Shown here: piece after piece, positions 24,885 through 34,173 of the stretch
Layout: each line of letters starts with the position of its first letter
Position numbering within the stretch: the stretch's first letter is position 1
DNA from: Catenulispora sp. MAP5-51
GTDB lineage: Bacteria; Actinomycetota; Actinomycetes; Streptomycetales; Catenulisporaceae
Direction of reading: 5' to 3'
DNA length: 40,857 nucleotides
Assembly: GCF_041261205.1 (NCBI RefSeq)
Contig: NZ_JBGCCH010000052.1
Location: forward strand, 1 to 40,857
The notes under the pieces: model-generated
What the model saw: the letters and a program-made list of their open reading frames with translations, nothing else
What the model was told of the DNA's origin: nothing
Database searches by the model: none
Program-made: the position numbers and the translations under genes

Positions 24885-25640
24885 ATGGAGCCCACTTCGC
24901 CCCCCGCCCACACCGCGGTCGTCATCGACTTCTTCGGCACGCTCACCAAGAGCACCCCCAACGAGGTCTGGACCCAGGCCGCGGCGGCCAGCGCGGCGCC
25001 CCTGGGCCTGCCGGCGGCCCAGTGGCGGGAGACGCTGAACGCGAGCTTCTCCGAACGCGCCACCGGCGCTCTGGGCGACCTGTCGGAGACCTTCCGCGCC
25101 CTGGCCCGCCGCTGCGGCGTCGACCCGAGCGAGGCGGCGCTGGCCGCGGCATGCCAGGCGCGGGTCGAAGCGCAGAACGCGCTGTTCGTCTTCCGCGAAG
25201 ACGCCCTGAGCGCGTTGCGGGCGCTCAGAAACCGCGGCTACCGCCTGGGCCTGCTCAGCGACTGCACCCCCGAACTTCCCGTCGCCTGGCCCGGTTTCGC
25301 CGTCGCCGAATCCTTCGACACCGCGGTGTTCTCCTGCTCCGAGGGCCTGAAGAAGCCGAACCCCGCCTTCTTCCGCCTCGTCGCCGACCGCCTCGGGGTG
25401 GCGCCGGCCGAGTGCCTGTATGTCGGCGACGGCGGCTCGCGCGAACTCAGCGGCGCGGCCGCGGTCGGCATGACGCCGCTCATGCTGCGCGCCGAGGACT
25501 GGCACAGCAACAGCGCGCACGACCGCGAGGACGACTGGACCGGCCCGGAGATCGCCTCCTTCACCGAGCTGATCAGCGTGATCGACGACGGCGGTCTCAG
25601 TGCTCGGTCACTTCTCGCCCACCATCAGGACCGCGATTAG
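24885..25640 (+). CDS. HAD-superfamily hydrolase
   Basis: 251 residues. Motif I is VVIDFFGTLT with nucleophile Asp15; the second aspartate of phosphatases is replaced by Phe17, as in haloacid-dehalogenase-like members. Motif II is LLSDCT (123-128), motif III the lysine in GLKKPNP (155-160) and motif IV YVGDGGSREL (179-188), in which Glu takes the place of the usual final Asp. The helical cap lies at about 25-110. Substrate unknown. The first residues and lack of Shine-Dalgarno suggest a leaderless message. Confidence 0.88.
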   Translation: MEPTSPPAHTAVVIDFFGTLTKSTPNEVWTQAAAASAAPLGLPAAQWRETLNASFSERATGALGDLSETFRALARRCGVDPSEAALAAACQARVEAQNALFVFREDALSALRALRNRGYRLGLLSDCTPELPVAWPGFAVAESFDTAVFSCSEGLKKPNPAFFRLVADRLGVAPAECLYVGDGGSRELSGAAAVGMTPLMLRAEDWHSNSAHDREDDWTGPEIASFTELISVIDDGGLSARSLLAHHQDRD

Positions 25641-25687
25641 TGTGAAACGGCGGAAACATTCGATCCGCCGTCCCGGGGAGGCCCCCG

Positions 25688-26491
25688 ATGTCCTCTGAGT
25701 TCTTCGGTCCTGCGTCGTGGGAAGGCCGGGCCAAACGTTACGGGCCGGTGGACCGGGTCGCGGTGCTGTCCGACGTGCACGCCAACGTGCCGGCGCTGCG
25801 GGCCGTGCTCGCCGAGCCCGACGTCGCCGCCGCCTCGCTGGTGGTCTTCAACGGTGATCTCACCTGGGGTGTCGACCCCGACGGGGCGGTCGCCATCGTC
25901 AAGGCCCTGGGTCTGCGCGCGGTGTGCATACGCGGCAACAGCGAGCGCCACGTCCGGCAGATCACCACCGGCGCCTCCACCCCGGCCACCCCGCGCCAGG
26001 AGTGGGTCCCGGCCCGGCACGGCACCGGGGCGCTGGCCTTCGTCGGCTCGTTCCCGTTCAGCATCGTGGTGGATGTACGGGGCCTGGGTCCGGTCCGCTT
26101 CTGCCACGGCTCCCCGCGCAGCGACCACGAGGCGGTCACGCCCGGCACCTCCGAGCAGCGCTTCGCCGAGATGACCGCCGGCATCGAGGAGGACGTCCTG
26201 GTGACCGGCCACACCCACCTGCAGTTCGACCGCTTCGTGGGCACCCGGCGCAGCGTCAACCCCGGCAGCGTCGGCCTGCCGTACCACCGCGACGAGCCCG
26301 GGGTGGCGCACTGGGCCCTGCTCGGGCCGGACGTGCAGCTGCGTACTACTCGCTACGACGTGAGCGAATCGGTGGCCGCCAGCGTGGCGGCCGGCGACCC
26401 CGGGCACGCCCGGATCGCCGAGCTGCTGCTGACGCCGCCGACGCCGGAGGAGATCATCGCCGAGGCCGAGCAGCTGGTGCTGGTCGACTGA
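25688..26491 (+). CDS. calcineurin-like metallophosphoesterase
   Basis: 267 residues. Metal ligands are visible in AVLSDVHAN (Asp29, His31), FNGDLT (Asp57), RGNSERH (Asn84), CHGSP (His140) and TGHTHLQF (His175, His177). The GNS in place of GNH matches the YfcE/MJ0936-like branch, which hydrolyses phosphodiesters. GGGGAGG (25676-25682) is a strong Shine-Dalgarno for ATG 25688. The gene ends in a short ACTG microsatellite spanning the stop (26487-26498). Confidence 0.9.
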   Translation: MSSEFFGPASWEGRAKRYGPVDRVAVLSDVHANVPALRAVLAEPDVAAASLVVFNGDLTWGVDPDGAVAIVKALGLRAVCIRGNSERHVRQITTGASTPATPRQEWVPARHGTGALAFVGSFPFSIVVDVRGLGPVRFCHGSPRSDHEAVTPGTSEQRFAEMTAGIEEDVLVTGHTHLQFDRFVGTRRSVNPGSVGLPYHRDEPGVAHWALLGPDVQLRTTRYDVSESVAASVAAGDPGHARIAELLLTPPTPEEIIAEAEQLVLVD

Positions 26492-26566
26492 CTGACTGAG
26501 CGACTGCCGGCCCGCCGCCCGCTGCCCGCCCGCGCGGCTAGCCGGCCGGGTTGCGGACGGCCCCCC

Positions 26567-27448
26567 TCACACCAGGTCGTGCTCGGCCAGGAACACTCCG
26601 AGCACGACCCGCACGGCCTCGGGCGTCTCGATGTAGGCCACATGGCTCGCCCCGGCGAACTCGTGCCCGCGCGCGTCCGGGATCCGGTCCAGGAACGGCT
26701 GCCGCGCGGCCGCGTCCAGCTCGTCGAACTCGCCGCCCAGAACCAGAGTCGGCGGGTCCATCCCGGGCAGCCGGTCGACCACGCTCCACCCGGCCAGCGT
26801 CCCGACCAGCTCGCCGTCCTCGCCGCTGCCCGCCATCGCGGCGTTCACCTCGGGGAACTCGGCCAGCTGCGCGAAGGTGCGCACCAGCGGTGCGGGCATC
26901 GGCACCCGGCACAGGTGGCGCGTGACGAACTCCGCCGGCGGCAGCCCCTGCTCGGCCAGCGCCGTGATCCGCCCCATGACCGAGGCCGTCATCAGCTCGC
27001 TGGAGGCCGCCGTGCTGAACAGGGTCAGCGAGGCGACGTGCGCCGGATGCTTGAGCGCGTACTCGGCGGCCAGGAACCCGCCCCAGGAATGGCCCAGCAG
27101 GTGGAACTCGTCCAGCCCCAGATGGCAGACCAGCGTCTCCAGCTCCTCCAGGTGCAGCTCCACGGTCCACTCCCGCGGCGCCCAGTCCGCCCGGCGGGTG
27201 GAGTTGCCGCAGCCGACCTGGTCGTAGAGCACGACCGGCCGCTCGGGCGAGAACAGGTCCGCCAGCGGCAGCAGCCCGTCGTGCACCGCACCGGGACCGC
27301 CGTGCAGGATCACCAGGGGCAACGGACCGGCCACGGACAGATCGCCGAAAACGCGGTACCAGGTATGTCCGCCGCGGAAAGCCACGGTTCCCGCTCCGGT
27401 GACTTCGTTCTCAGATATGCCGACCATGCCGCTCATCATTTTGGTCAT
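26567..27448 (-). CDS. alpha/beta hydrolase, proline iminopeptidase type
   Basis: 293 residues. The oxyanion-hole motif is HGGPG (49-53) and the nucleophile elbow is GHSWGG with Ser121. An acid in LGGEFDELD and His in GASHVAYIE would complete the triad. The HGGPG motif and length match proline iminopeptidases and related amino-acid amidases (cytosolic enzymes). ATG 27448 and ATG 27427 are both possible and neither has a good Shine-Dalgarno. Confidence 0.9.
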   Translation of the reverse strand: MTKMMSGMVGISENEVTGAGTVAFRGGHTWYRVFGDLSVAGPLPLVILHGGPGAVHDGLLPLADLFSPERPVVLYDQVGCGNSTRRADWAPREWTVELHLEELETLVCHLGLDEFHLLGHSWGGFLAAEYALKHPAHVASLTLFSTAASSELMTASVMGRITALAEQGLPPAEFVTRHLCRVPMPAPLVRTFAQLAEFPEVNAAMAGSGEDGELVGTLAGWSVVDRLPGMDPPTLVLGGEFDELDAAARQPFLDRIPDARGHEFAGASHVAYIETPEAVRVVLGVFLAEHDLV

Positions 27449-27505
27449 GCATTACGGGGTCAAGAGAAACCGGGAAGGTTGGGACGGGGAAAGCCGCCAG
27501 GCGCG

Positions 27506-28605
27506 CTATGCGCCGACGCCCGCGGCGGCGGATTCGCCGTTCGCTTCCGGTGTTTCCGAAGTGTCCGGGCCCTGCGGTGCTTCGGTCACCTGCGAACCTT
27601 CGGCTACCTGCGGACCTTCGGTCACCCGCGCCCTGCGCAGCGGCGACAGCGCGGCGACGACCCCGGAGCAGGCCATCCCCGCGACGCCGGCCCACAACGC
27701 CGGCCGGTATCCCAGATGCTGGGCCAGCCGCTCGCCGACCATCACGCGCCCCACGCCGCCGCGTCCCAGCCGCTGGGACATCCCGTTGCCGAGCACCGCG
27801 CCGACCCCGCCGGCGGCCAGCACCAGGCCCAGGCCGAACGCCGCCCGCGGGGACCCGGCGCCCAGATCGCGCAGCACGAACAGGTGAAGACGGTCCCGAT
27901 GATGCTCGCGAAGAAGAAGCGCGCGTGCAGCGTCAGCGCGTAGGCGCGCATCACCGGGTCGCGGTAGACGAAGCGCAGGCCTTCACGCACCTCCCGTTCG
28001 AGGTTCCGGGCCTGGGCCTGCGGCGCCGGTTCCGGGACCCGGATCGTGGCCAGCGTCAGGCCCGAGGCCAGATAGGAGACCGCGTCGATCGCCATCGAGA
28101 ACCGGGCCCCGATCGCGGCCACCAGCGAGCCGCCGATGAACGGCCCGGTCGTCCGCGCCAGCGCCGTGGTCTGCTCCAGGCGCGCGTTGGCGACCGTCAG
28201 GCTCCCCGGTGGTACCAACCGGGGCGGGTACGACTGGTGCGCCGCGTCATAGAGAAGCGACAGCGCGCCGAAGACGAACACGAAGGCCGCGAGCTCGTAG
28301 ATGTTCACCATGTGCAGCGCGGCCAGCACGGCCACCACTGCCAACAGCGAGCCGCGCACCAGGTCGGCCGCCACCAGGATCGGCCGGCGCCGATACCGGT
28401 CGGCCACCACCCCGGCCAGCAGCCCGAACAGCAGATACGGCGTCCACCGCGCCCCGTTGAGCAGTCCCACCTGGGTGTCGCTCGCCTTGAGCACCAAGAC
28501 CGCCAGCGTCGGCAGCGCCACCGTCGTGATGTACGTCCCGAATGTGGAGACCGTGTCGGCGCTCCAGAACCGGGGGTACCTGGGATACGCGAAAAGCCGA
28601 GTCAT
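27506..28605 (-). pseudogene. broken MFS transporter (frameshift plus internal deletion)
   Basis: The N-terminal part from ATG 28605 reads as an MFS exporter: LFAYPRYPRFWSADTVSTFG, VADRYRRRPILVAADLVRG and a mid-loop EREVREGLRFVYRDPVMR. After FFFASIIGTVFT (near 27885) the frame is lost. The homologous continuation (LFVLRDLGAGSPRAAFGLGL) is in the next frame, consistent with loss of one base at about 27883-27890. In addition VGRVMVGERLAQHLGYRPALW joins what look like helices 8 and 11 near 27740, implying an internal deletion of perhaps 70-90 residues. The summed length, about 365 residues with a hydrophilic tail, is short for the family. A sequencing error could explain the frameshift but not the missing helices. 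Confidence 0.8.
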
Positions 28606-28630
28606 ATATAGGAAACCTATCGAATGGCGT

Positions 28631-29815
28631 CTATCGCCGGACCGCCCGCAGCACAACGAACTTCGGATTGCTGGCCATCACATCGCAATTGCCGAACAAC
28701 CTCTTCAGTTTCGCGTGATAACCCAGATGCCGGTTCCCGACCACCCACATCTCCCCGCCGCGCCGCAACGCCGCCCGCGCCCCGGTGAACATCCGCCACG
28801 CGGTCGCGTCGGTGGTGGCCTGGTGGCTGTGGAACGGCGGGTTGTTCAGCACCAGATCGATACTGCCCGGCTCGAAGCCCTCCATACCGTCTGCGGCAAG
28901 GAACTCCGCCTCCCGCGTACCGGGCGGGAACGCCGCGGCGAAGGTGGCGCGCGCCGAGGCCAGCGCCTGGTAGGACTCGTCGACGAACGTCACCGCGGCG
29001 CCGGGGTTGGCCAGCGCCGCGGCCAGCCCCACGATCCCGTTGCCGCAGCCCAGATCGACGACGCGCGCCGCGCCGGTGCCGGCCGGCAGCTGCGGGAGGA
29101 AGAAACGCGTGCCGATGTCCAGATGGTCGGCGGAGAAGGTGCCGGCGTGGTTGACCACGGCGTGTCCGCTCGCGGCGCCGATACCATCAGGAAGCTGATA
29201 CGTCAGCGGCCACGGGTTCTCCGGGCGCGGCAGCTCCGGGTCCGGCTCGCAGAAGATCAACCGCGCCTTGCGCGCCGCCAGCGACGTCCGCGTCGGCCCG
29301 AGGACCCGCTCGAAGGCCTGGAGCGTCGAGGTGTGGATCTCGGTGACCATGCCGGTCCCGATGACGGTGGTCTCCGGCTTGATGAACGGCCGCAACCGCC
29401 AGAGCTGGTCCTCCAACAGTGCCAACGACTTCGGCACCCGCACCAGCAGCACGTCGATCGGTGCCAGCACTTCGTCGGCAGGTACCGCCAGAGCTACACA
29501 CGAGCGTTCTTTCCCGTTCCTGGCAAGGTTTTCGCTTGTGGCCCGCTGCCCGAGGTACGAATCAGAGATCTGCCTGACGCGCGTTCCGGACAGCGCCAGC
29601 GACGTGCTGATCGCCCCCCACCGGTCGCCGAAGACCACGACGTGCCCGGACAAGCCCGACAGCCGCGGTCCCTCGCCGAGATGCCGCAGCAGGTACTCGT
29701 CGGCCGCGTCCCAGGCTCGCAGTTGGTCTCGCGGGTCCTGCGGGAACCGGGCCAGCTTCAACTCGCCGGGCAGCACCGGTACCGGCGCCGGCGTCGGCGC
29801 TCCGCTCGGCGTCAC
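28631..29815 (-). CDS. RlmG/RsmC-like class I SAM-dependent RNA methyltransferase
   Basis: 394 residues. The N-terminal half is a degenerate methyltransferase-like domain (GHVVVFGDRWGAIS). The C-terminal half is the catalytic MTS domain with VVDLGCGNGIVGLAAAL (SAM binding, about residue 250) and NPPF at 325-328, the active motif of guanine-N2 rRNA methyltransferases. The two-domain layout fits RlmG (23S G1835) or RsmC (16S G1207); which one cannot be decided. The GTG start overlaps the CorA stop by 4 bp (GTGA), so translation is coupled. Confidence 0.88.
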   Translation of the reverse strand: MTPSGAPTPAPVPVLPGELKLARFPQDPRDQLRAWDAADEYLLRHLGEGPRLSGLSGHVVVFGDRWGAISTSLALSGTRVRQISDSYLGQRATSENLARNGKERSCVALAVPADEVLAPIDVLLVRVPKSLALLEDQLWRLRPFIKPETTVIGTGMVTEIHTSTLQAFERVLGPTRTSLAARKARLIFCEPDPELPRPENPWPLTYQLPDGIGAASGHAVVNHAGTFSADHLDIGTRFFLPQLPAGTGAARVVDLGCGNGIVGLAAALANPGAAVTFVDESYQALASARATFAAAFPPGTREAEFLAADGMEGFEPGSIDLVLNNPPFHSHQATTDATAWRMFTGARAALRRGGEMWVVGNRHLGYHAKLKRLFGNCDVMASNPKFVVLRAVRR

Positions 29816-30792
29816 AGCCACTTCGCCCGCTTCAGCAGCGCGTACAGGATCACGCACGACGTCGCCATGACCCCCAGCACGACGTAGTACGAGTAGTGGT
29901 AGTGCAGCTCCGGCATGTCGTCGAAGTTCATCCCGTAGATCCCGGCGATCGCCGTGGGCACCGCCAGGATCGCCGCCCACGCCGAGATCCGCCGCATGTC
30001 GTCGTTCTGCTGCACCGACACCCGCGAGCGGTCCGCGTCCAGCATGTGGTCCAGAAGTTCGTTCCACTCCCGGGCGCCGTCGGTGGCGCGCAGCACGTGG
30101 TCGGCCACGTCCCGGAAGTAGGGCTGGGTCTCCTTCGCGATCCGCTCCTCGTCCCCGGCGACCAGCGCCTTGGTCGGCATCACCAGCGGCACCACGGCGC
30201 GCGCGAACACGATCGCGTTGCGCTTCAGGGCGTAGATCGGCCCGCCGTAGTCGCCGCGGCCGGGGGAGAAGACCTCGGTCTCCAGCTCGTCGATCGAGTC
30301 CTGCATCAGCTGCGCGTAGCCGGTGTAGGAGTCCACGATCGAGTCCGCGACCGCGTACAGGACCGCGCTGGGACCGTGCTGGAGCAGTTCGGGCTGGTCC
30401 TCGACCCGGTGCCGCACCCCGGACAGCGGGTTGGCCGCGCCGTGCCGGACGGTGACGACGAAGTTCTCGCCGAGGAACACCGAGATCTCGCCGAGCTGCA
30501 GCGGATGGTGCGGGTCGGCCTCCAGCAGGGTCTTGAACACCAGGAAGGTCGAGCCCTTGTAGTGCTCCAGCTTGGGGCGCTGGTGGGCGCTGACAGCGTC
30601 CTCCACGGCCAGCGGGTGCAATCCGAACTCGCGCGCCACCAGGTCCAGCTCGTCGGGCTCGGGCTCGAACAGTCCCAGCCACAGGAACGCCGCGGGGTCG
30701 CCGCAGGTGCGGGCCTGCTGGAGCGCGTCCGAGAAGTCCTCGGGCGCGCTCACGCGGCGGCCGTTCTGATAGGTCGCTGAGTCGACGATCAT
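29812..30792 (-). CDS. corA: CorA-like magnesium/divalent cation transporter
   Basis: 326 residues. A cytoplasmic alpha/beta domain with a long stalk helix leads to two C-terminal membrane helices. The signature YGMNFDDMPEL (GMN at 287-289) sits between them, as in all CorA-type channels. The last residues KRAKWL are basic and cytoplasmic. ATG 30792 has only a weak Shine-Dalgarno; the frame stays open further upstream but without homology. It is the first gene of a two-gene operon with the RNA methyltransferase. Confidence 0.95.
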   Translation of the reverse strand: MIVDSATYQNGRRVSAPEDFSDALQQARTCGDPAAFLWLGLFEPEPDELDLVAREFGLHPLAVEDAVSAHQRPKLEHYKGSTFLVFKTLLEADPHHPLQLGEISVFLGENFVVTVRHGAANPLSGVRHRVEDQPELLQHGPSAVLYAVADSIVDSYTGYAQLMQDSIDELETEVFSPGRGDYGGPIYALKRNAIVFARAVVPLVMPTKALVAGDEERIAKETQPYFRDVADHVLRATDGAREWNELLDHMLDADRSRVSVQQNDDMRRISAWAAILAVPTAIAGIYGMNFDDMPELHYHYSYYVVLGVMATSCVILYALLKRAKWL

Positions 30793-30894
30793 GCCGGCGA
30801 TTATCCCGCAGGCCGCACGGCGCGGCCCAATCCCGATTTGATCCCTGCCCGGCCTCGGCCCCATCCCGATCCTCCGCCCGGACCGCGGTGGTCG

Positions 30895-30900
30895 TAGGGT
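30895..30900 (+). promoter_or_regulatory. candidate -10 box for a leaderless transcript
   Basis: TAGGGT ends 7 nt before GTG 30908. The AGGG inside it could alternatively act as a Shine-Dalgarno, so the leaderless reading is not certain. Confidence 0.4.
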
Positions 30901-30907
30901 GAGCCGT

Positions 30908-31618
30908 GTGACCCTGGTACTTCTGATCCGGCACGGCCGCACCACCGCCAACAGCTCCGGTGTGCTCGCCGGCTGGACCAAGGGTGTGCGCCTGGACGAG
31001 CGCGGCGAACAGCAGGCCGGTGAGCTGGCCAAACGGCTGGCCGAGGTGCCGCTGGCGGCCGTGGTGAGCTCCCCGTTGGAGCGCTGCCGGCAGACCGCCG
31101 ACATCGTGCTGGCCGGCCGCGAGGGCGTGCCGGTGAGCCTGGACGAGCGGATCGGGGAGTGCCGCTACGGCGACTGGACCGGCCGGCCGCTGGCCGAGCT
31201 GGCCAAGGAACCGCTGTGGAAGGTGGTGCAGGGGCATCCCTCCGCCGCGCGCTTCCCCGGGCCCGAGGGCGAGTCGATGGCCGAGATGTCCGCGCGTGCG
31301 GTGGCCGCGGTGCGGGAATGGAACACCCTGATAGCCGCGGAACACGGACCGGAGGCGGTGTGGGCGCTGTTCTCGCACGGGGACGTCATCAAGGCCCTCG
31401 CCGCCGACGCCCTGGGCCTGCACCTGGACTCCTTCCAGCGCATCACCTGCGACCCGTGCTCGGTGACGGCCGTGCGCTACACCGAGATGCGGCCGTTCGT
31501 CGTGCGCCTGAACGACGTCGGCGGCGACCCGGCTCCGTACAAGCCGGCCCCGGAGCGTTCGCCATCAGCGGACGCGGACGCCGCAGTGGGCGGCGGCGCG
31601 GGCGCCGACAACGCATGA
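30908..31618 (+). CDS. histidine phosphatase (phosphoglycerate-mutase-like) family protein
   Basis: 236 residues. The catalytic RHGRT motif has His9, the second histidine is in LFSHGDVIKAL, and ECRYGDWTG supplies the acid region. It matches the actinobacterial phosphomutase-like branch encoded next to DUF3090 and the mycothiol ligase. GTG 30908 is preferred to GTG 30899 because of the -10 or Shine-Dalgarno spacing. The C-terminal 35 residues are low-complexity, and the last 8 bp (AACGCATG) are nearly repeated after the stop. Confidence 0.9.
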   Translation: MTLVLLIRHGRTTANSSGVLAGWTKGVRLDERGEQQAGELAKRLAEVPLAAVVSSPLERCRQTADIVLAGREGVPVSLDERIGECRYGDWTGRPLAELAKEPLWKVVQGHPSAARFPGPEGESMAEMSARAVAAVREWNTLIAAEHGPEAVWALFSHGDVIKALAADALGLHLDSFQRITCDPCSVTAVRYTEMRPFVVRLNDVGGDPAPYKPAPERSPSADADAAVGGGAGADNA

Positions 31619-31683
31619 ACGCATAGGCTTGATTGCGGGGGCCCGGGAGAGGGCCTGAGCGCGAAGCTTGTAGGAGGAAAACG

Positions 31684-32250
31684 GTGTCACGGGAACTCTT
31701 CGTCTACGACCCTCCGGAGCGGTTCGTCGCCGGCACCGTCGGACTCCCCGGGCACCGGACCTTCTACCTGCAGGCGGCCGCAGGCGGCCGGATCACCTCG
31801 GTGGCGCTGGAGAAGGAACAGGTCGAGGCGCTGGCCGAGCGCCTGGACGACCTGCTCGACGAGGTCGTGCGCCGCTCCGGCGGGGCCGCGCCGGTCCCGG
31901 CGATCGCCCCGCTGGAACTGGCCGACGACAAGCCCCTGGAGCAGCCGGTCTTCGAGGAGTTCCGGGTCGCGGCCCTGGCTCTGGCCTGGGACGGCGAGAC
32001 CCAGCGGGTGGTCATCGAGGCCATGGCGCCGATGGAGGGCGAGGGCGAGCCGCCGCTGGGCGACATGGAGGCCGACGGCCCGCCGACCCTGGTCGTGCGC
32101 CTGACCGGCGCCCAGGCCCGGGCCTTCACCTCCCGGGCCAAGGCCGTGGTGTCGGCCGGGCGCCCGCCGTGCCCGTTCTGCTCGCTGCCGCTGGACCCCG
32201 AGGGCCACGTCTGCCCGCGCGCCAACGGCTACCGGCGGCGCGCCGCTTGA
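31684..32250 (+). CDS. DUF3090 family protein
   Basis: 188 residues of a family seen only in actinobacteria. It starts VSRELFVYDPPERFVAGTVG and ends with a probable zinc knuckle, CPFCSLPLDPEGHVCPR. AGGAGG (31673-31678) is 5 nt before GTG 31684, a strong site. The stop overlaps the TTG start of the kinase-like gene (TTGA). The conserved pairing suggests that the two proteins act together; no activity is known. Confidence 0.92.
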   Translation: MSRELFVYDPPERFVAGTVGLPGHRTFYLQAAAGGRITSVALEKEQVEALAERLDDLLDEVVRRSGGAAPVPAIAPLELADDKPLEQPVFEEFRVAALALAWDGETQRVVIEAMAPMEGEGEPPLGDMEADGPPTLVVRLTGAQARAFTSRAKAVVSAGRPPCPFCSLPLDPEGHVCPRANGYRRRAA

Positions 32251-33110
32251 GCACCCCCGAAGCGGACGCCGCGACCGAGCCGGCCCTGGATCCGGCCGGG
32301 ATCCGGCAGGTTCTCACCGCGGGCGAGCTGACCATCACCGGCCGGCTCACCAACGCCTCCAACGCCACGCTGTACGGCACGGTCGCCCTGGACGGCGTGA
32401 CGCTGAACTGCGTCCACAAGCCGGTGGCCGGCGAGCGCCCGCTCTGGGACTTCCCCAACGGCACCCTGGCCGCCCGCGAGGTCGCCGCCTACGAGCTGTC
32501 GCAGGCCACCGGCTGGCGCATCGTCCCGCCGACGGTGATGCGCGAGGGGCCCTGGGGCCCGGGCATGTGCCAGCTGTGGATCGACACCCCCGACGGGGAC
32601 GAGCACGACCTGCTGGCCCTGCTGCCGGAGGACTTCGACGAGGACCCGGCCGACCAGGCCGCGGCCCAGTGGCGCCCGGTGCTGTCGGTGGAATTGGGCG
32701 ACGGCCGCCCCGCGGTGCTGGCGCACAAGGCCGACGAGCGGCTGCGCCGCATCGCCGCCTTCGACGCGGTGGTCAACAACGCCGACCGCAAGGGCGGGCA
32801 CCTGCTGGTCGGCACCTCCGAGCCGGACCACGTCTACGGCATCGACCACGGCCTGACCTTCAACGTCGACGACAAACTGCGCACCCTGCTGTGGGGCTTC
32901 AGCACCGAGCCGCTGGGTCCGGAGGTCCGCGAGGTGCTGGAGCGCCTGGACCACGACATCTCCTCCGGCGAGCTCGGCGGCCGGCTGGCCGCCCTGCTGG
33001 ACCCCGAGGAGGTCGCCGCGACCCGGGAGCGGATCAGGGAGCTGCTGGACACCGACCGGATACCCGGGCCCGAGGGCCGGCGGCGGCCGGTGCCCTGGCC
33101 GCCGTTCTGA
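32247..33110 (+). CDS. PI3/PI4-kinase-like actinobacterial protein (SCO1664-like)
   Basis: 287 residues from TTG 32247, overlapping the DUF3090 stop by 4 bp. A nucleotide-loop-like SNATLYGTV (38-46), a lysine in VHKP (Lys58), a catalytic-loop-like DAVVNNADRKGGH (173-185) and a metal-binding IDHGLTF (199-205) follow the order seen in phosphatidylinositol 3/4-kinase-like folds. It may phosphorylate a small molecule or protein; the neighbourhood suggests a link to mycothiol or inositol metabolism, which is inference only. Confidence 0.88.
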   Translation: MSTPEADAATEPALDPAGIRQVLTAGELTITGRLTNASNATLYGTVALDGVTLNCVHKPVAGERPLWDFPNGTLAAREVAAYELSQATGWRIVPPTVMREGPWGPGMCQLWIDTPDGDEHDLLALLPEDFDEDPADQAAAQWRPVLSVELGDGRPAVLAHKADERLRRIAAFDAVVNNADRKGGHLLVGTSEPDHVYGIDHGLTFNVDDKLRTLLWGFSTEPLGPEVREVLERLDHDISSGELGGRLAALLDPEEVAATRERIRELLDTDRIPGPEGRRRPVPWPPF

Positions 33111-33115
33111 GGCCG

Positions 33116-33204
33116 TTGCCGAGGCCTTGCCTGATCTTGCCGAGATCTTGCCGAGGTCTTGCCGAGGTCTTCGCCCGAGCCGCTTTTCACCCGAGCCGCT
33201 TTTC
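33116..33204 (+). repeat. tandem repeats downstream of the kinase-like gene
   Basis: Five units of 10-11 bp (TTGCCGAGGCC, TTGCCTGATC, TTGCCGAGATC, then TTGCCGAGGTC twice) fill 33116-33169. Two copies of CCCGAGCCGCTTTTC (33174-33188 and 33190-33204) follow. No gene is seen here. Confidence 0.88.
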
Positions 33205-33261
33205 GCCGGCGGGGACTAGCATGCTCGGTTACTTGATCGCATGCGCAAAGGGGAGGTTCCG

Positions 33262-34173
33262 GTGGAACAGAGTCCGGAATTGCTGGCGGCGCATCAGGCG
33301 CGCCGCGCGGCCGTCGATCCGTTGCTGGCCGTCTCGCAGCCGCTGCCCGGTCCCCGGCCCGCGGACACCGAACTGAGCTGCCCCGGCGGCGCGGCGCTGG
33401 TGCGGAACATGCCCGCCGATCCGGATTCCTGGGGCTACACCTTCTTCGCCGCCCACGAGAGCAAGCTCGTGCCGAAGGTCGACGGGCCCAAGGCGTTCGC
33501 CGCCCTGCTGGATCTGTGGGCCGCGCAGCCGGAGTTCCGGCCGGGCTCGGACAGCATCGCCACGGTCACCTGGCCCTCGCGCGACGCCGAGGTGGTGCGG
33601 GCGCTGGTCGAGCGGGGATTCGTGCAGCAGTCGATATTCGCCGTGCGCCTGGCCGGCCGATCCAGCGCGGTGCGCACCGACCCGGGCCTGGTGATACGCC
33701 GGGCCTCGCCCTCGGCTTCGGACGCCGAGGCGGTCGGGCGTCTGTGGATGGAGCAACTGCGCTGGGACGCGCAGTTCGGCTACGCCGCGATCCGTCCCTC
33801 CACCCGGGCCGGCCTGGCCGGCGAGGTCGCCGAGGCCGTGGGCGGGGTGAAGAAGTGCGCGTGGCTCGCTGAACGCAACGGCGTGGCGGTCGGGCTGGTC
33901 GTGGCGCAGCCGCCGCGATACGCGGGATGGGCCGCAGGCCAGATCCGCGTCGCGCCCGCGGCCTACCTGAACTGCGGAGCCGTCACGGCCAGGGAGCGCG
34001 GCAGTGGCGTCGGCCGCGCGCTCATGGACCGCGTCCACGCCGAACTCGACGCCGCGGGTCTGGGCGCGATGCTGCTGCACTACACGGCCGTGAACCCGTT
34101 GTCGGGGCCGTTCTGGAGCCGCTGCGGATACCGGCCGCTGCTCACTGCTTGGACGCGCGGGACCGTCGGCTGA
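33262..34173 (+). CDS. GNAT-family acetyltransferase
   Basis: 303 residues from GTG 33262, with GGGGAGG 5 nt upstream. The C-terminal half has a GNAT core: VAVGLVVAQPP, then ARERGSGVGRALMDRVHAEL (the acetyl-CoA pyrophosphate loop, RxxGxG) and FWSRCGYRPLLTAW. The N-terminal half resembles a second, degenerate GNAT domain, similar in layout to MshD-type tandem GNATs, but the match is too weak to call mycothiol synthase. It lies directly before mshC. Its last codons and stop are duplicated downstream. Confidence 0.85.
   Translation: MEQSPELLAAHQARRAAVDPLLAVSQPLPGPRPADTELSCPGGAALVRNMPADPDSWGYTFFAAHESKLVPKVDGPKAFAALLDLWAAQPEFRPGSDSIATVTWPSRDAEVVRALVERGFVQQSIFAVRLAGRSSAVRTDPGLVIRRASPSASDAEAVGRLWMEQLRWDAQFGYAAIRPSTRAGLAGEVAEAVGGVKKCAWLAERNGVAVGLVVAQPPRYAGWAAGQIRVAPAAYLNCGAVTARERGSGVGRALMDRVHAELDAAGLGAMLLHYTAVNPLSGPFWSRCGYRPLLTAWTRGTVG

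Noticed and set aside
28606-28656. N-terminal extension of the broken MFS protein
   Set aside because: Residues before the Met at 28605 (CCGRSGDRRHS) lack family similarity and overlap the end of the methyltransferase gene.
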